From JAWLCG01 sp041687295 (GTDB lineage: Bacteria > Planctomycetota > Phycisphaerae > SM23-33 > FEN-1343), in NCBI GenBank assembly GCA_041687295.1, contig JAWLCG010000001.1, positions 1 to 60,779 on the forward strand: a stretch of 60,779 nt of DNA, given 5' to 3'. Numbering within the stretch: the first letter of the stretch is position 1; every line of letters starts with the position of its first letter. Both the position numbers and the translations under genes were made by a program. Shown piece by piece: positions 25,605 through 32,595 of the stretch. The notes under the pieces were generated by a model. It worked only from the letters and a program-made list of their open reading frames with translations, did no database searches and was not told the DNA's origin.

Positions 25605-27146
25605 ATGATCGACTGGCGGACCGAGTGGAAGAGGCTGCTGGCCATGGCAGTGCTTTTCGTGGCGGCGTTCTGGCTGCCGGTGGGCTGGGACCGCTTCACC
25701 GGCGGACTGATGGAGGCGCTGCACCTGGTCCGCTGGTACGCCCGCGAGCACGTGCTGCTGTGTTTGGTGCCGGCGTTCTTCATCGCCGGCGCCATCGCCG
25801 TGTTCGTCAGCCAGGGCTCGGTGATGAAGTACCTCGGGCCGCGGGCGCACAAGGCGATGGCCTACGGCGTGGCCGCCACGAGCGGCACGCTGCTGGCGGT
25901 GTGCTCGTGCACGGTGCTGCCGCTGTTCGCGGGCATCTGGCGGATGGGCGCGGGGCTGGGGCCGGCGACGGCGTTTCTCTACTCGGGCCCGGCCATCAAC
26001 ATCCTGGCGATCGTCCTGACGGCCCGCATCCTGGGCCTGGAGCTGGGCATCGCCCGGGCGATCGGGGCGATCGGCTTTTCCGTCGTCATCGGCCTGGCCA
26101 TGCACTTCATCTACCGCCGCGAGGAGACCGACAAGGCCAACGGCCAACTCGGCCTGCCCGAGCCGGAGGTCGCCCGGCCGCTGTGGCAGAACGCGGTGTT
26201 CTTCCTGACAATGGTCGGCGTGCTGGTCTTCGCCAACTGGGGGGCGCCGAACGAGTGGCACTTCACGACGGTCGACGGGGCGAGCTTCCGCGGCGAGATC
26301 GTGCAGGCGCCGTTCGACCCCCACGAGCCGGGGGCCGCCTACACCGTTCGGCTGGCCGAGCCCCCGCCCGGCCAGATGCGTGAGCTGCAGTTGGAGGTAG
26401 CCGAGGTGATCTCGCGGACACCCGTCGGCGGGACCTGGGCGTGGCTGTGGCAGCACAAGTGGGTCATCACAGCCGGCTTCGCGGCAGCCCTGGCGGCGGT
26501 GCTGATCCTTTGGTTCGGCGTGAAGTGGTGGAAGATCGCCCTGGCCGCGGCGGCGCCGGTGGGGCTGGCCCTGGCCCTGCCGACCGAGGGCCTGTGGGTC
26601 CTGCTGCCCTTCGCGGCGGCCGTGGTGGGGCTCTCGGCGATCCTCAGCACCAGCAAAGGCGAGGGCGGCGAGTGGTTCGAGCAGACCTGGGGCTTCACCA
26701 AGCAGATCCTGCCGCTGCTGGGCATCGGCGTGCTGGTGGCGGGCTTCCTGCTGGGCCGGCCCGGGCATCCCGGGCTGATCCCCGAGCGGTACGTCTCGAT
26801 GCTCGTCGGGGACAGCCCCGACACCTTCCTGGCCATCACCGGCTGGACCGGGGCCGAGGGGCTCATCCGCAGCCTTTGGCCGCTGTGGACGAACCTCTTC
26901 GCCAGCGTCTTCGGCGCGTTCATGTACTTTGCTACACTGACCGAGGTGCCGATCCTGCAGGGCCTGCTCGGTGCGGGCATGGGCAAGGGCCCGGCCCTGG
27001 CGCTGCTGCTGGCAGGACCGGCCCTGTCGCTGCCGAACATGCTGGTCATCGCCAGCGTGATGGGCACGCGCAAGACCGTCGTGTTCGTGTCGCTGGTGGT
27101 TGTGATGAGCACGACCGCCGGCATCGTATACGGAACCTTCTTCTAA
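25605..27146 (+). CDS. ArsP-type permease (DUF318/COG0701 family)
   Basis: A 513-residue integral membrane protein with about ten helices, arranged as two homologous halves. The first half has the family signature VCSCTVLPLFAGIWRMGAGL, then ATAFLYSGPAINILAIVLTA; the second has GAFMYFATLTEVPILQGLLG and AGPALSLPNMLVIASVMGT. A soluble loop of about 70 residues (roughly 215-275) separates the halves. Relatives export trivalent organoarsenicals (ArsP) or are uncharacterised permeases next to ArsR regulators and small thioredoxins. The CSC in the first half is the probable metal-thiol site. Export of a thiol-reactive arsenic or metal compound is the likely role. Confidence 0.85.
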   Translation: MIDWRTEWKRLLAMAVLFVAAFWLPVGWDRFTGGLMEALHLVRWYAREHVLLCLVPAFFIAGAIAVFVSQGSVMKYLGPRAHKAMAYGVAATSGTLLAVCSCTVLPLFAGIWRMGAGLGPATAFLYSGPAINILAIVLTARILGLELGIARAIGAIGFSVVIGLAMHFIYRREETDKANGQLGLPEPEVARPLWQNAVFFLTMVGVLVFANWGAPNEWHFTTVDGASFRGEIVQAPFDPHEPGAAYTVRLAEPPPGQMRELQLEVAEVISRTPVGGTWAWLWQHKWVITAGFAAALAAVLILWFGVKWWKIALAAAAPVGLALALPTEGLWVLLPFAAAVVGLSAILSTSKGEGGEWFEQTWGFTKQILPLLGIGVLVAGFLLGRPGHPGLIPERYVSMLVGDSPDTFLAITGWTGAEGLIRSLWPLWTNLFASVFGAFMYFATLTEVPILQGLLGAGMGKGPALALLLAGPALSLPNMLVIASVMGTRKTVVFVSLVVVMSTTAGIVYGTFF

Positions 27147-27157
27147 AGGAGCTGTCC

Positions 27158-27574
27158 ATGGCTGGCTGCTGCGAGGGCAACAAGACGCACTCGGCCTCTG
27201 GCTGCTGCGGGGCCGGCGGGAGCCGCACGGTCCTGATCTACGCCTGCTCGGGCGGGGCGAACGTCGGCGAGGTCACCGACCAGGCCGCCCGCGAGCTCAT
27301 GTACGCCGGGGCTGGTACCATGTTCTGCCTGGCCGGCCTGGGCGGGGATATCGAGGGCATGCTCGCCACCGCCCGCTCGGCCGACGTAAACCTCGTGCTC
27401 GACGGCTGTCCGCTCGAGTGCGCCAAGAAGGTCTTCGATCGCCACGGCCTGCCCCACCAGTACCTCCGCGTGACCGACCTGGGCATCGCCAAGACCAAGG
27501 GCGTCCGCGCGACGCCCGAGCAGATCAAGACCGTCACCGACAAGGCCTGCGCCATGCTGCAGTGCAAGGCCTGA
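27158..27574 (+). CDS. DGC-domain putative zinc/metal-binding protein
   Basis: A 138-residue cytoplasmic protein with AAAGGAG before ATG 27158, 11 bp after the permease. It opens with two Cys pairs (MAGCCEGNKTHSASGCCGAG), then TVLIYACSGGANVGEVTDQA, MFCLAGLGGDIEGMLA and LVLDGCPLECAKKVFDRHGL. The DGC and GGA/NVG motifs define the DGC family (pfam08859), annotated as putative zinc binders and often found beside arsenic permeases and ArsR. About ten cysteines make it a likely cytosolic metal or metalloid buffer or delivery factor for the permease. Function is inferred. Confidence 0.85.
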   Translation: MAGCCEGNKTHSASGCCGAGGSRTVLIYACSGGANVGEVTDQAARELMYAGAGTMFCLAGLGGDIEGMLATARSADVNLVLDGCPLECAKKVFDRHGLPHQYLRVTDLGIAKTKGVRATPEQIKTVTDKACAMLQCKA

Positions 27575-27601
27575 CCGATCGACGTACTTAAGGAGACGAC
27601 G

Positions 27602-27835
27602 ATGACGAAGATTCAGGTTCTGGGCACCGGCTGTGCCAAGTGCAAGAAGCTGGCCGACAATGCCGAGCAGGCCGCCCGGCAGGCCGGCATCGAGTACACG
27701 CTGGAGAAGGTCACCGACATCACCGAGATCATGAAGTTCGGCGTGGCCATGACGCCCGCCCTGGCCATCGACGGGCAGGTGAAGGTCGCCGGCAAGGTGC
27801 CCGACCCCGCCGCCATCCAGGCCCTGCTGAAGTGA
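27602..27835 (+). CDS. Small thioredoxin-fold CxxC protein (redox-active disulfide protein 2 type)
   Basis: A 77-residue mini-thioredoxin, MTKIQVLGTGCAKCKKLADN, with the active CAKC after the first strand and a cis-Pro loop at AMTPALAIDG. This family (MTH895/TM0996-like) regularly accompanies ArsP-type permeases. AAGGAGACG lies before the ATG. Its stop overlaps a GTG that could open the next frame (GTGA at 27832-27835), so coupling to the following gene is possible. It probably supplies reducing power or thiol transfer for the metal/arsenic substrate in the cytoplasm. Confidence 0.88.
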   Translation: MTKIQVLGTGCAKCKKLADNAEQAARQAGIEYTLEKVTDITEIMKFGVAMTPALAIDGQVKVAGKVPDPAAIQALLK

Positions 27836-27963
27836 CCCTCGGGCAGACCTGCCCGTGCAGCGGAGGCGGCCCGGCCTTGCCCTGGGCCTTCCTTCTGCCC
27901 TTGGCCGTCCTCGTGTGGACCGTAAGCTGGACGCGGCGCGTCTGGCGGAAAGGACTCTCCCCC

Positions 27964-29214
27964 ATGCGGAAGCTCATGCATGTGACGCTGCTGGCGACGT
28001 TGGCCGGCCTGTGCCTCCTGGCGGGCCTGCCGACGGGCCAGGCCCAGACGCCCTCGACCCCCCCGGCTGACGCCCTGCCCCAACTGGTGGACTACGGCGC
28101 CCACTCGTGCATCCCCTGCCAGAAGATGGCCCCGGCCCTTGAGTCGCTGCGGCAGGACTTCGCCGGCCAACTCGTCGTCGAGTTCATCGACGTCAGCGAG
28201 CAGGCCAACGTCGCCCGCGCCCGCCAGGCCGGCATCGAGTCGATCCCCACGCAGATCTTCCTGGACGCCCAGGGCACCGAGCTGTGGCGGCACGTGGGCT
28301 ACCTCTCGCGCGAGGACATCCTGGCCAAGTGGCAGGAGCTGGGCTACACCTTCACGCCCCCCCAGGCCGGCGAGCCGATCGAGCGGTGGCAGCCCGCCCA
28401 GCCCGACACCCGCCCGGCCAACAGCGTCTGCTACATGTGCGAGGGCGACATCGACGCCCGCTCGGCCGTCACGCTGCGGACCGAGAAGGGCCCGGTGCGG
28501 CTCTGCTCGCCCCACTGCTACTTCATCCTGGACTCCTGCCTGACCGACGACCGCGAGAACCTCGCCGCCCGCACAGCCGTCACTGACTGGGCCACCGGCC
28601 AGGCCGTCCTGGCCCCCGAGGCCGTGTACCTCTACGACCTGGGCGCCGACACCGGTCGGCCGACGATCAAGGCCTTCGCCTCGGCCGAGCAGGCCCGGGC
28701 CGAGCGCCAGGCCGCCGGCGGCAGCCTCCTGAGCTGGGACCTCCTGCGGCAGCAGGAGCTGGCGACCCGCTGCGGCTTCTGTGACCGGGCGTGCTATCGT
28801 CAGGACGCCTCGCTCGTGCAGGCTGGCGGGGTGCACACCTGGGGCTGCTGCTCGCACTGCGCCCTGGGCGTGGCCGCTCGCACGGGGCTGGGCCTGGTCG
28901 TCCACGAACGCGACCGGCACAGCGGCGAGCCCATCACCGTGACCGTCGCCGACGGGCAGGTCGCCTCGGTCGAGCCGGCCTCGGCCATCGCCTGGTACGG
29001 CCAACGGCCCGACGGCAACGGCGGCTGGAAGTCGGCCGGCTGCTTCCACCAGGGGTTCTTCGTCAACCAGCGGAACCTGCAGGCCTGGCTCGACGCACAC
29101 CCGGCCGAGACAGGCAAGCAGATCTCCATCGCCCAGGCCCTGGCCGACAAGATGGCCCTGACGCCCCAGCAGGTCTCCGGGGCCTGCAAGATCGGCGAGT
29201 GCTCGCCCCGGTAG
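27964..29214 (+). CDS. Exported thioredoxin-fold protein fused to NosL-like cysteine domains
   Basis: A 416-residue protein. ATG 27964 gives a clean signal peptide (LLATLAGLCLLAGLPTGQAQ) and has AGGA upstream; an alternative GTG at 27832 would add 44 residues with another hydrophobic stretch. Residues about 40-140 are a thioredoxin domain with C49-IP-C52 and a cis-Pro at SIPTQIFLD. Next comes CYMCEGDIDARSAVTLRTEK and LCSPHCYFILDSC, then a second block CGFCDRACY and GCCSHCALG, which recall NosL-like copper chaperone repeats. The tail has AGCFHQGFFVNQRNL and GACKIGEC. About 18 cysteines make it a heavily thiolated periplasmic factor. It may reduce or bind the arsenic/metal compound; precise function unknown. 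Confidence 0.7.
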   Translation: MRKLMHVTLLATLAGLCLLAGLPTGQAQTPSTPPADALPQLVDYGAHSCIPCQKMAPALESLRQDFAGQLVVEFIDVSEQANVARARQAGIESIPTQIFLDAQGTELWRHVGYLSREDILAKWQELGYTFTPPQAGEPIERWQPAQPDTRPANSVCYMCEGDIDARSAVTLRTEKGPVRLCSPHCYFILDSCLTDDRENLAARTAVTDWATGQAVLAPEAVYLYDLGADTGRPTIKAFASAEQARAERQAAGGSLLSWDLLRQQELATRCGFCDRACYRQDASLVQAGGVHTWGCCSHCALGVAARTGLGLVVHERDRHSGEPITVTVADGQVASVEPASAIAWYGQRPDGNGGWKSAGCFHQGFFVNQRNLQAWLDAHPAETGKQISIAQALADKMALTPQQVSGACKIGECSPR

Positions 29215-29230
29215 AAACACGGAGGCCCCC

Positions 29231-29674
29231 ATGCAACGACTGGCTCCCCTGACGGTCCTGTTGGCCCTGGCCCTGGCGGGCTGTGCCGGCAGCGCGAACC
29301 GCCCCCTCGCGACGGCCGAGACGTCATCCCAGACCCGAACCGCCACCCTCTATTACCTGCACCGGACTATGCGATGCGCCTCGTGCACCATGATGGAGCG
29401 CAAGGCCCAGGCCGCGCTGCAGGCAGCCTGCCCTGACGAGTTGGCGGCCGGGCGCGTGCGGTGGCAGTCCGTCGACATCCAGCAGCAGCCCCAATGGGCC
29501 CAACGCTACGGCGTGATCAACCCCGCGCTGGTCCTCGTGACCCACGTGGACGCCCAGGAGGTCGCCCACCGCAAGCTGGACGAGGCCTGGACCGCCTGGA
29601 CGGACGACCAGGAGTTCCGGGCCCTGCTGGCCCAGGCCGTCCAGCAGGCCCTGGCGAAGGAGGCCACACCATGA
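29231..29674 (+). CDS. ArsF-like lipoprotein with CxxC (aromatic arsenical nitroreductase-type subunit)
   Basis: A 147-residue lipoprotein: TVLLALALAGC ends a lipobox with C18 as the lipid site. After a linker, TATLYYLHRTMRCASCTMME gives C49/C52 in a thioredoxin-like strand-helix, followed by a second half reading RWQSVDIQQQPQWAQRYGVI with a cis-Pro-like NPALVLV. The YY.H.T.RC.TC pattern is that of ArsF-family proteins, described in the arsEFG system that reduces nitro-aromatic arsenicals and exports the amine. It overlaps the next gene by 4 bases, a paralogue with the same fold, so the two may form a heterodimer on the outer face of the membrane. Confidence 0.75.
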   Translation: MQRLAPLTVLLALALAGCAGSANRPLATAETSSQTRTATLYYLHRTMRCASCTMMERKAQAALQAACPDELAAGRVRWQSVDIQQQPQWAQRYGVINPALVLVTHVDAQEVAHRKLDEAWTAWTDDQEFRALLAQAVQQALAKEATP

Positions 29675-30156
29675 GTCCCAGGATCCGCAAGCTGATTGCC
29701 GGCGGGCTGCTGAGCTTCGTGCTGGTGAGCGTCGGGTTCGCCATCGGGCAGGAGGTTACGCGGACCCGCCTGGCGGGCCAGGCCAGCCCCGCCGCCCCCC
29801 TGCCGGCCGAGGGCGACGGCGACCAGGTCGTCGTCTACTACATGCATGCGAGCTTCCGCTGCGTGACGTGCAACACCGTCGAGTCGCTGGCCGAGCAATT
29901 CATCCGCGACCAGTACGCCCAGCCGCTGGCGGCCGGCCGGGTCGTGTGGCGGCCCGTGAACTACCAGCAGGACGAGGCCCTCGCCCGGCGGTACGACGTG
30001 GGCGGCAACATGATCGTCGTCGTCCGCTTCCGCGACGGCCAGGAGGTCACCCGCCAGCGGCTCGACCGCGTCCTGGCACTGGCGAACGACCCCCAGGCCC
30101 TGCGGGCGTACCTCCGCGAGGGCATCGAGGCCTGCATGGCGGAGGAGTCGGCATGA
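29671..30156 (+). CDS. ArsF-like membrane-anchored CxxC protein
   Basis: A 161-residue paralogue of the preceding protein. Residues 8-25 (LIAGGLLSFVLVSVGFAI) form an uncleaved N-terminal anchor or signal. VVVYYMHASFRCVTCNTVES places C64/C67 exactly as in the ArsF pattern, followed by VVWRPVNYQQDEALARRYDV and GNMIVVVRF. It overlaps both neighbours by 4 bases (ATGA at each junction), so translation of three proteins is tightly coupled. Together with the lipoprotein and the ArsG-like permease it forms the core resembling arsEFG. Direct electron transfer from the permease (CcdA-like) to these CxxC proteins is a plausible mechanism, as in DsbD systems. Confidence 0.78.
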   Translation: MSPRIRKLIAGGLLSFVLVSVGFAIGQEVTRTRLAGQASPAAPLPAEGDGDQVVVYYMHASFRCVTCNTVESLAEQFIRDQYAQPLAAGRVVWRPVNYQQDEALARRYDVGGNMIVVVRFRDGQEVTRQRLDRVLALANDPQALRAYLREGIEACMAEESA

Positions 30157-30857
30157 CGGCGTGGGTGGTCCTGGGCACGGCCTTCTGGCTGGGGCTGGTG
30201 ACGAGCATCAGCCCCTGCCCGCTGGCGACGAACGTGGCGGCCATCTCGTTCCTGGGCCGCGGCGTGGGCAACACCCGTCGGGTGATGCTGTCTGGCCTGC
30301 TGTACACCGCGGGGCGAACGGCGGCCTATGTCGGGCTCGGCGTGGTGATTCTCTACCTGCTGGGCGGGGGCGAGTCGGCCACCGGCTCGCTGGCCCGGTT
30401 CCTCCAGCGGTACATGAACCTGGCCCTGGGCCCGGTGCTGATCCTGGTGGGCATGTTCCTGCTGGGGCTGCTGGGCTTCACCGGCTCACTGAACCTGGCC
30501 GGCCAGGGGCTGCAGGACCGCGCCGCCAAGGGCGGGCCCCTCTGGGCCCTGCCGCTGGGGACGCTGTTCGCCCTGTCCTTCTGCCCGGTCTCGGCGAGCC
30601 TCTACTTCGGCGGGCTGATCGGCCTGAGTACCCAACATCACTCCCCGGTGCTGCTGCCGACGCTGTTCGGGATCGGCACGGCCGTGCCGGTCATCGGTTT
30701 CGCCTTCCTGATGGCCTTCGCCAGCGGCTACGTGGGCAAGGCCTTCGGCCGGCTGACGCAGATCGAGCGGTGGGTCCGCCTGGGTACCGGCGTGGTCTTC
30801 ATCGCCGCCGGACTCTACTACACGCTGACGCACATCTACGGCCTGTCGCTGAGTTGA
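30153..30857 (+). CDS. ArsG-like permease, CcdA/DsbD superfamily
   Basis: A 234-residue protein with six predicted helices. SPCPLATNVAAISFLGRGVG near the N-terminus and LSFCPVSASLYFGGLIGLST in the second half carry the paired Cys-Pro motifs that define the CcdA/DsbD thiol transporters. In NCBI-style family naming this type is the aromatic arsenical efflux permease ArsG family. It probably shuttles electrons to the two ArsF-like proteins or exports an arsenical. It is the last intact gene of the operon; the following spacer holds an ACR3 stump. Confidence 0.82.
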   Translation: MTAWVVLGTAFWLGLVTSISPCPLATNVAAISFLGRGVGNTRRVMLSGLLYTAGRTAAYVGLGVVILYLLGGGESATGSLARFLQRYMNLALGPVLILVGMFLLGLLGFTGSLNLAGQGLQDRAAKGGPLWALPLGTLFALSFCPVSASLYFGGLIGLSTQHHSPVLLPTLFGIGTAVPVIGFAFLMAFASGYVGKAFGRLTQIERWVRLGTGVVFIAAGLYYTLTHIYGLSLS

Positions 30858-30940
30858 TCCGCTCCACTCGGGTTGCCCATCGACCGGACCGGCGGCGAAT
30901 CCTTAACTTCGTTACGTGGCGAAGTCTCGGCGGTCACCTG

Positions 30941-31171
30941 AAAGGGTTTCTGCGCACCGCCGAGGTCGCCATCGCCACGGCCACCATCCTGTTCGGCCTG
31001 GGCTCGGGGGCCGCCTTGGTGACCGTCGTCGGCGTGCTGATCGAGGTGCCCGTCATGCTGATGCTGGTGCGCGTCTGCCTGCGAACCCGCGGCTGGTTCC
31101 CCGGCGGCCAGGACGTGCCCGCCACCGAGGCCCGGATCGAACAGGCCCCGCCCGACTCCACCGTCCCCTGA
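30941..31171 (+). pseudogene. C-terminal stump of an ACR3-type arsenite efflux pump
   Basis: The frame ending at TGA 31169-31171 reads TAEVAIATATILFGLGSGAA, then LVTVVGVLIEVPVMLMLVRV and CLRTRGWFPGG. This is the last two helices and tail of ACR3 (typical: AVA.AIA.FG..SGAAL.TVVGVL.EVPVML...). The upstream eight helices are missing and no start site exists. Its position directly behind the arsenic-type operon supports that the locus once included an arsenite pump and gives independent evidence for arsenic as the substrate class. Confidence 0.75.
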
Positions 31172-31192
31172 CCTGCCTGGGCCCGAAGGCAA

Positions 31193-31276
31193 AGGTGGGG
31201 CTCCGCTCCACTACGCCCCAGCATACGCCCACAGTTTGTGCCGTAGGCTGGGGCGCAGCGGAGCGGAGCCCCACCT
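31193..31276. repeat. Large inverted repeat between convergent genes
   Basis: Outer arms AGGTGGGGCTCCGCTCC and GGAGCGGAGCCCCACCT pair perfectly over 17 bases; inner arms GCCCCAGC and GCTGGGGC add 8 more pairs after an unpaired 5-base (left)/3-base (right) step. The loop is about 24 bases. It could end transcription from both sides, or be a REP/MITE-like element; no second copy was seen in the window. Confidence 0.7.
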
Positions 31277-31322
31277 TCTCGGGCCGACCCCGCCGGGTCC
31301 GCCCACCCAATCGGAAACCGGG

Positions 31323-32393
31323 CTACCCGACGCGGACTTCCTTGCCCGACTCGGCCGACTTGTACATGGCCTCGAGGATCTTGATCATGTTCACGCCCTG
31401 CTCGGGGGTGAAGATGGGCTTGGCCCGCTTCTGGAGCACGTCGACGAAGTGCTGCAGGTTCATGCCGTGGTGGCTGGGCTCCTTGCGGGGGCCCTTGGGG
31501 TTCAGGTCGACCAGGCCGCCGGCCTGCTCGGTGAAGATCGCCAGGTCACCCATGCCGATGCGGGCGCCGGCCTTGGTGCCGCGCAGCTCGCTGAAGTTCA
31601 TCTCTCGTTCGATATTGGAGGCCCAGGAGAACTCGATCTGCAGCGAGGCGCCGTTTTCGAAGCGGATGAAGCCGGTGGCGAGGTCCTCGACGTCAAAGGT
31701 GCCCTCGGCCTGGGCCTCGCCGAAGCTGGAGTGGATCGAGTCGCTGATGGCCGGCGCGTCGGCGAACTTGCGGTACGTGCAGCCTGTGACGGCGACGGGC
31801 GTCGGGCTGCCCATCAGCCACATGGTCATGTCGATGATGTGCACGCCCAGGTCGATCAACGGCCCGCCGCCCGAGAGGGCCTTGGTGGTGAACCACCCGC
31901 CGCGCCCGGGGATGCCGCGCCGGCGGATCCAGCCGCACCGGCCGGTGTAGATCTCGCCCATGTGCCCCTCGGTGATGTAGCGATGCAGGTAGCGGGCGTC
32001 CCAACGGAAGCGGTTGTTCCGCATGACCATGAGCGTCTTGCCGCTCTTCTCGGCGGCCGACTGCATCTTCTTGGCCTCGGCGACACTGACGGCGTCGGGC
32101 TTCTCGCAGAAGACGTGCAGGCCCTTCTTGAGCGCGTCGACAGCCATCGTCGAGTGCCACACGTTAGGCGTGCAGATGTCGACGAAGTCCAGGTCCAGCT
32201 TGAGCAGGTCGCGGTAGTCCTCGAACACGTGGGCGATGTTGCCGTGCTCGTCGGCGTAGGCCTGGGCCTTCTTCCTGTCGATGTCGCACAGGGCGACGAC
32301 CTCGACGTCGGGGTTGGCCGTCAGGGCCGACGCGTGGGCAAACCGCCAGATCCCGCCGATACCGATCGCGCCGCAGCGAAGCTTCTTGGCCAC
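31323..32393 (-). CDS. Gfo/Idh/MocA-family oxidoreductase
   Basis: A 356-residue NAD(P)-dependent dehydrogenase. GTG 32393 is the start, with AGGAG 7 bases upstream; an ATG 5 bases earlier is out of frame. The Rossmann motif reads LRCGAIGIGGIWRFAHASAL, followed by VDICTPNVWHSTMAVDALKK and the signature HVFCEKPDAVSVAEAKKM, where EKP supplies the catalytic Lys. GGGPLIDLGVHIIDMTMWLM is the second conserved block (D..VH..D). Expected substrate: a sugar, inositol or sugar acid. No signal peptide. It ends 46 bp from the inverted repeat shared with the arsenic operon. Confidence 0.92.
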   Translation of the reverse strand: MAKKLRCGAIGIGGIWRFAHASALTANPDVEVVALCDIDRKKAQAYADEHGNIAHVFEDYRDLLKLDLDFVDICTPNVWHSTMAVDALKKGLHVFCEKPDAVSVAEAKKMQSAAEKSGKTLMVMRNNRFRWDARYLHRYITEGHMGEIYTGRCGWIRRRGIPGRGGWFTTKALSGGGPLIDLGVHIIDMTMWLMGSPTPVAVTGCTYRKFADAPAISDSIHSSFGEAQAEGTFDVEDLATGFIRFENGASLQIEFSWASNIEREMNFSELRGTKAGARIGMGDLAIFTEQAGGLVDLNPKGPRKEPSHHGMNLQHFVDVLQKRAKPIFTPEQGVNMIKILEAMYKSAESGKEVRVG

Positions 32394-32595
32394 TTCATGT
32401 CTCCTGATTGCGTGAAAGCGTGGATAGCCGGCAAGACGGCACCCGCGCCAGGCGGCGGGGTACACCGGTGCTTCCCGGATGCGCATGCCCGGCTGGCCGG
32501 CCGGGCGTCGGCCCGCATTATGCGGCATCCCCCCCCGCTTGCGCCAAGGACAATCGGCGCAACTTTCATGTCCCACCGGGCCGTGTGGCGTGGCT

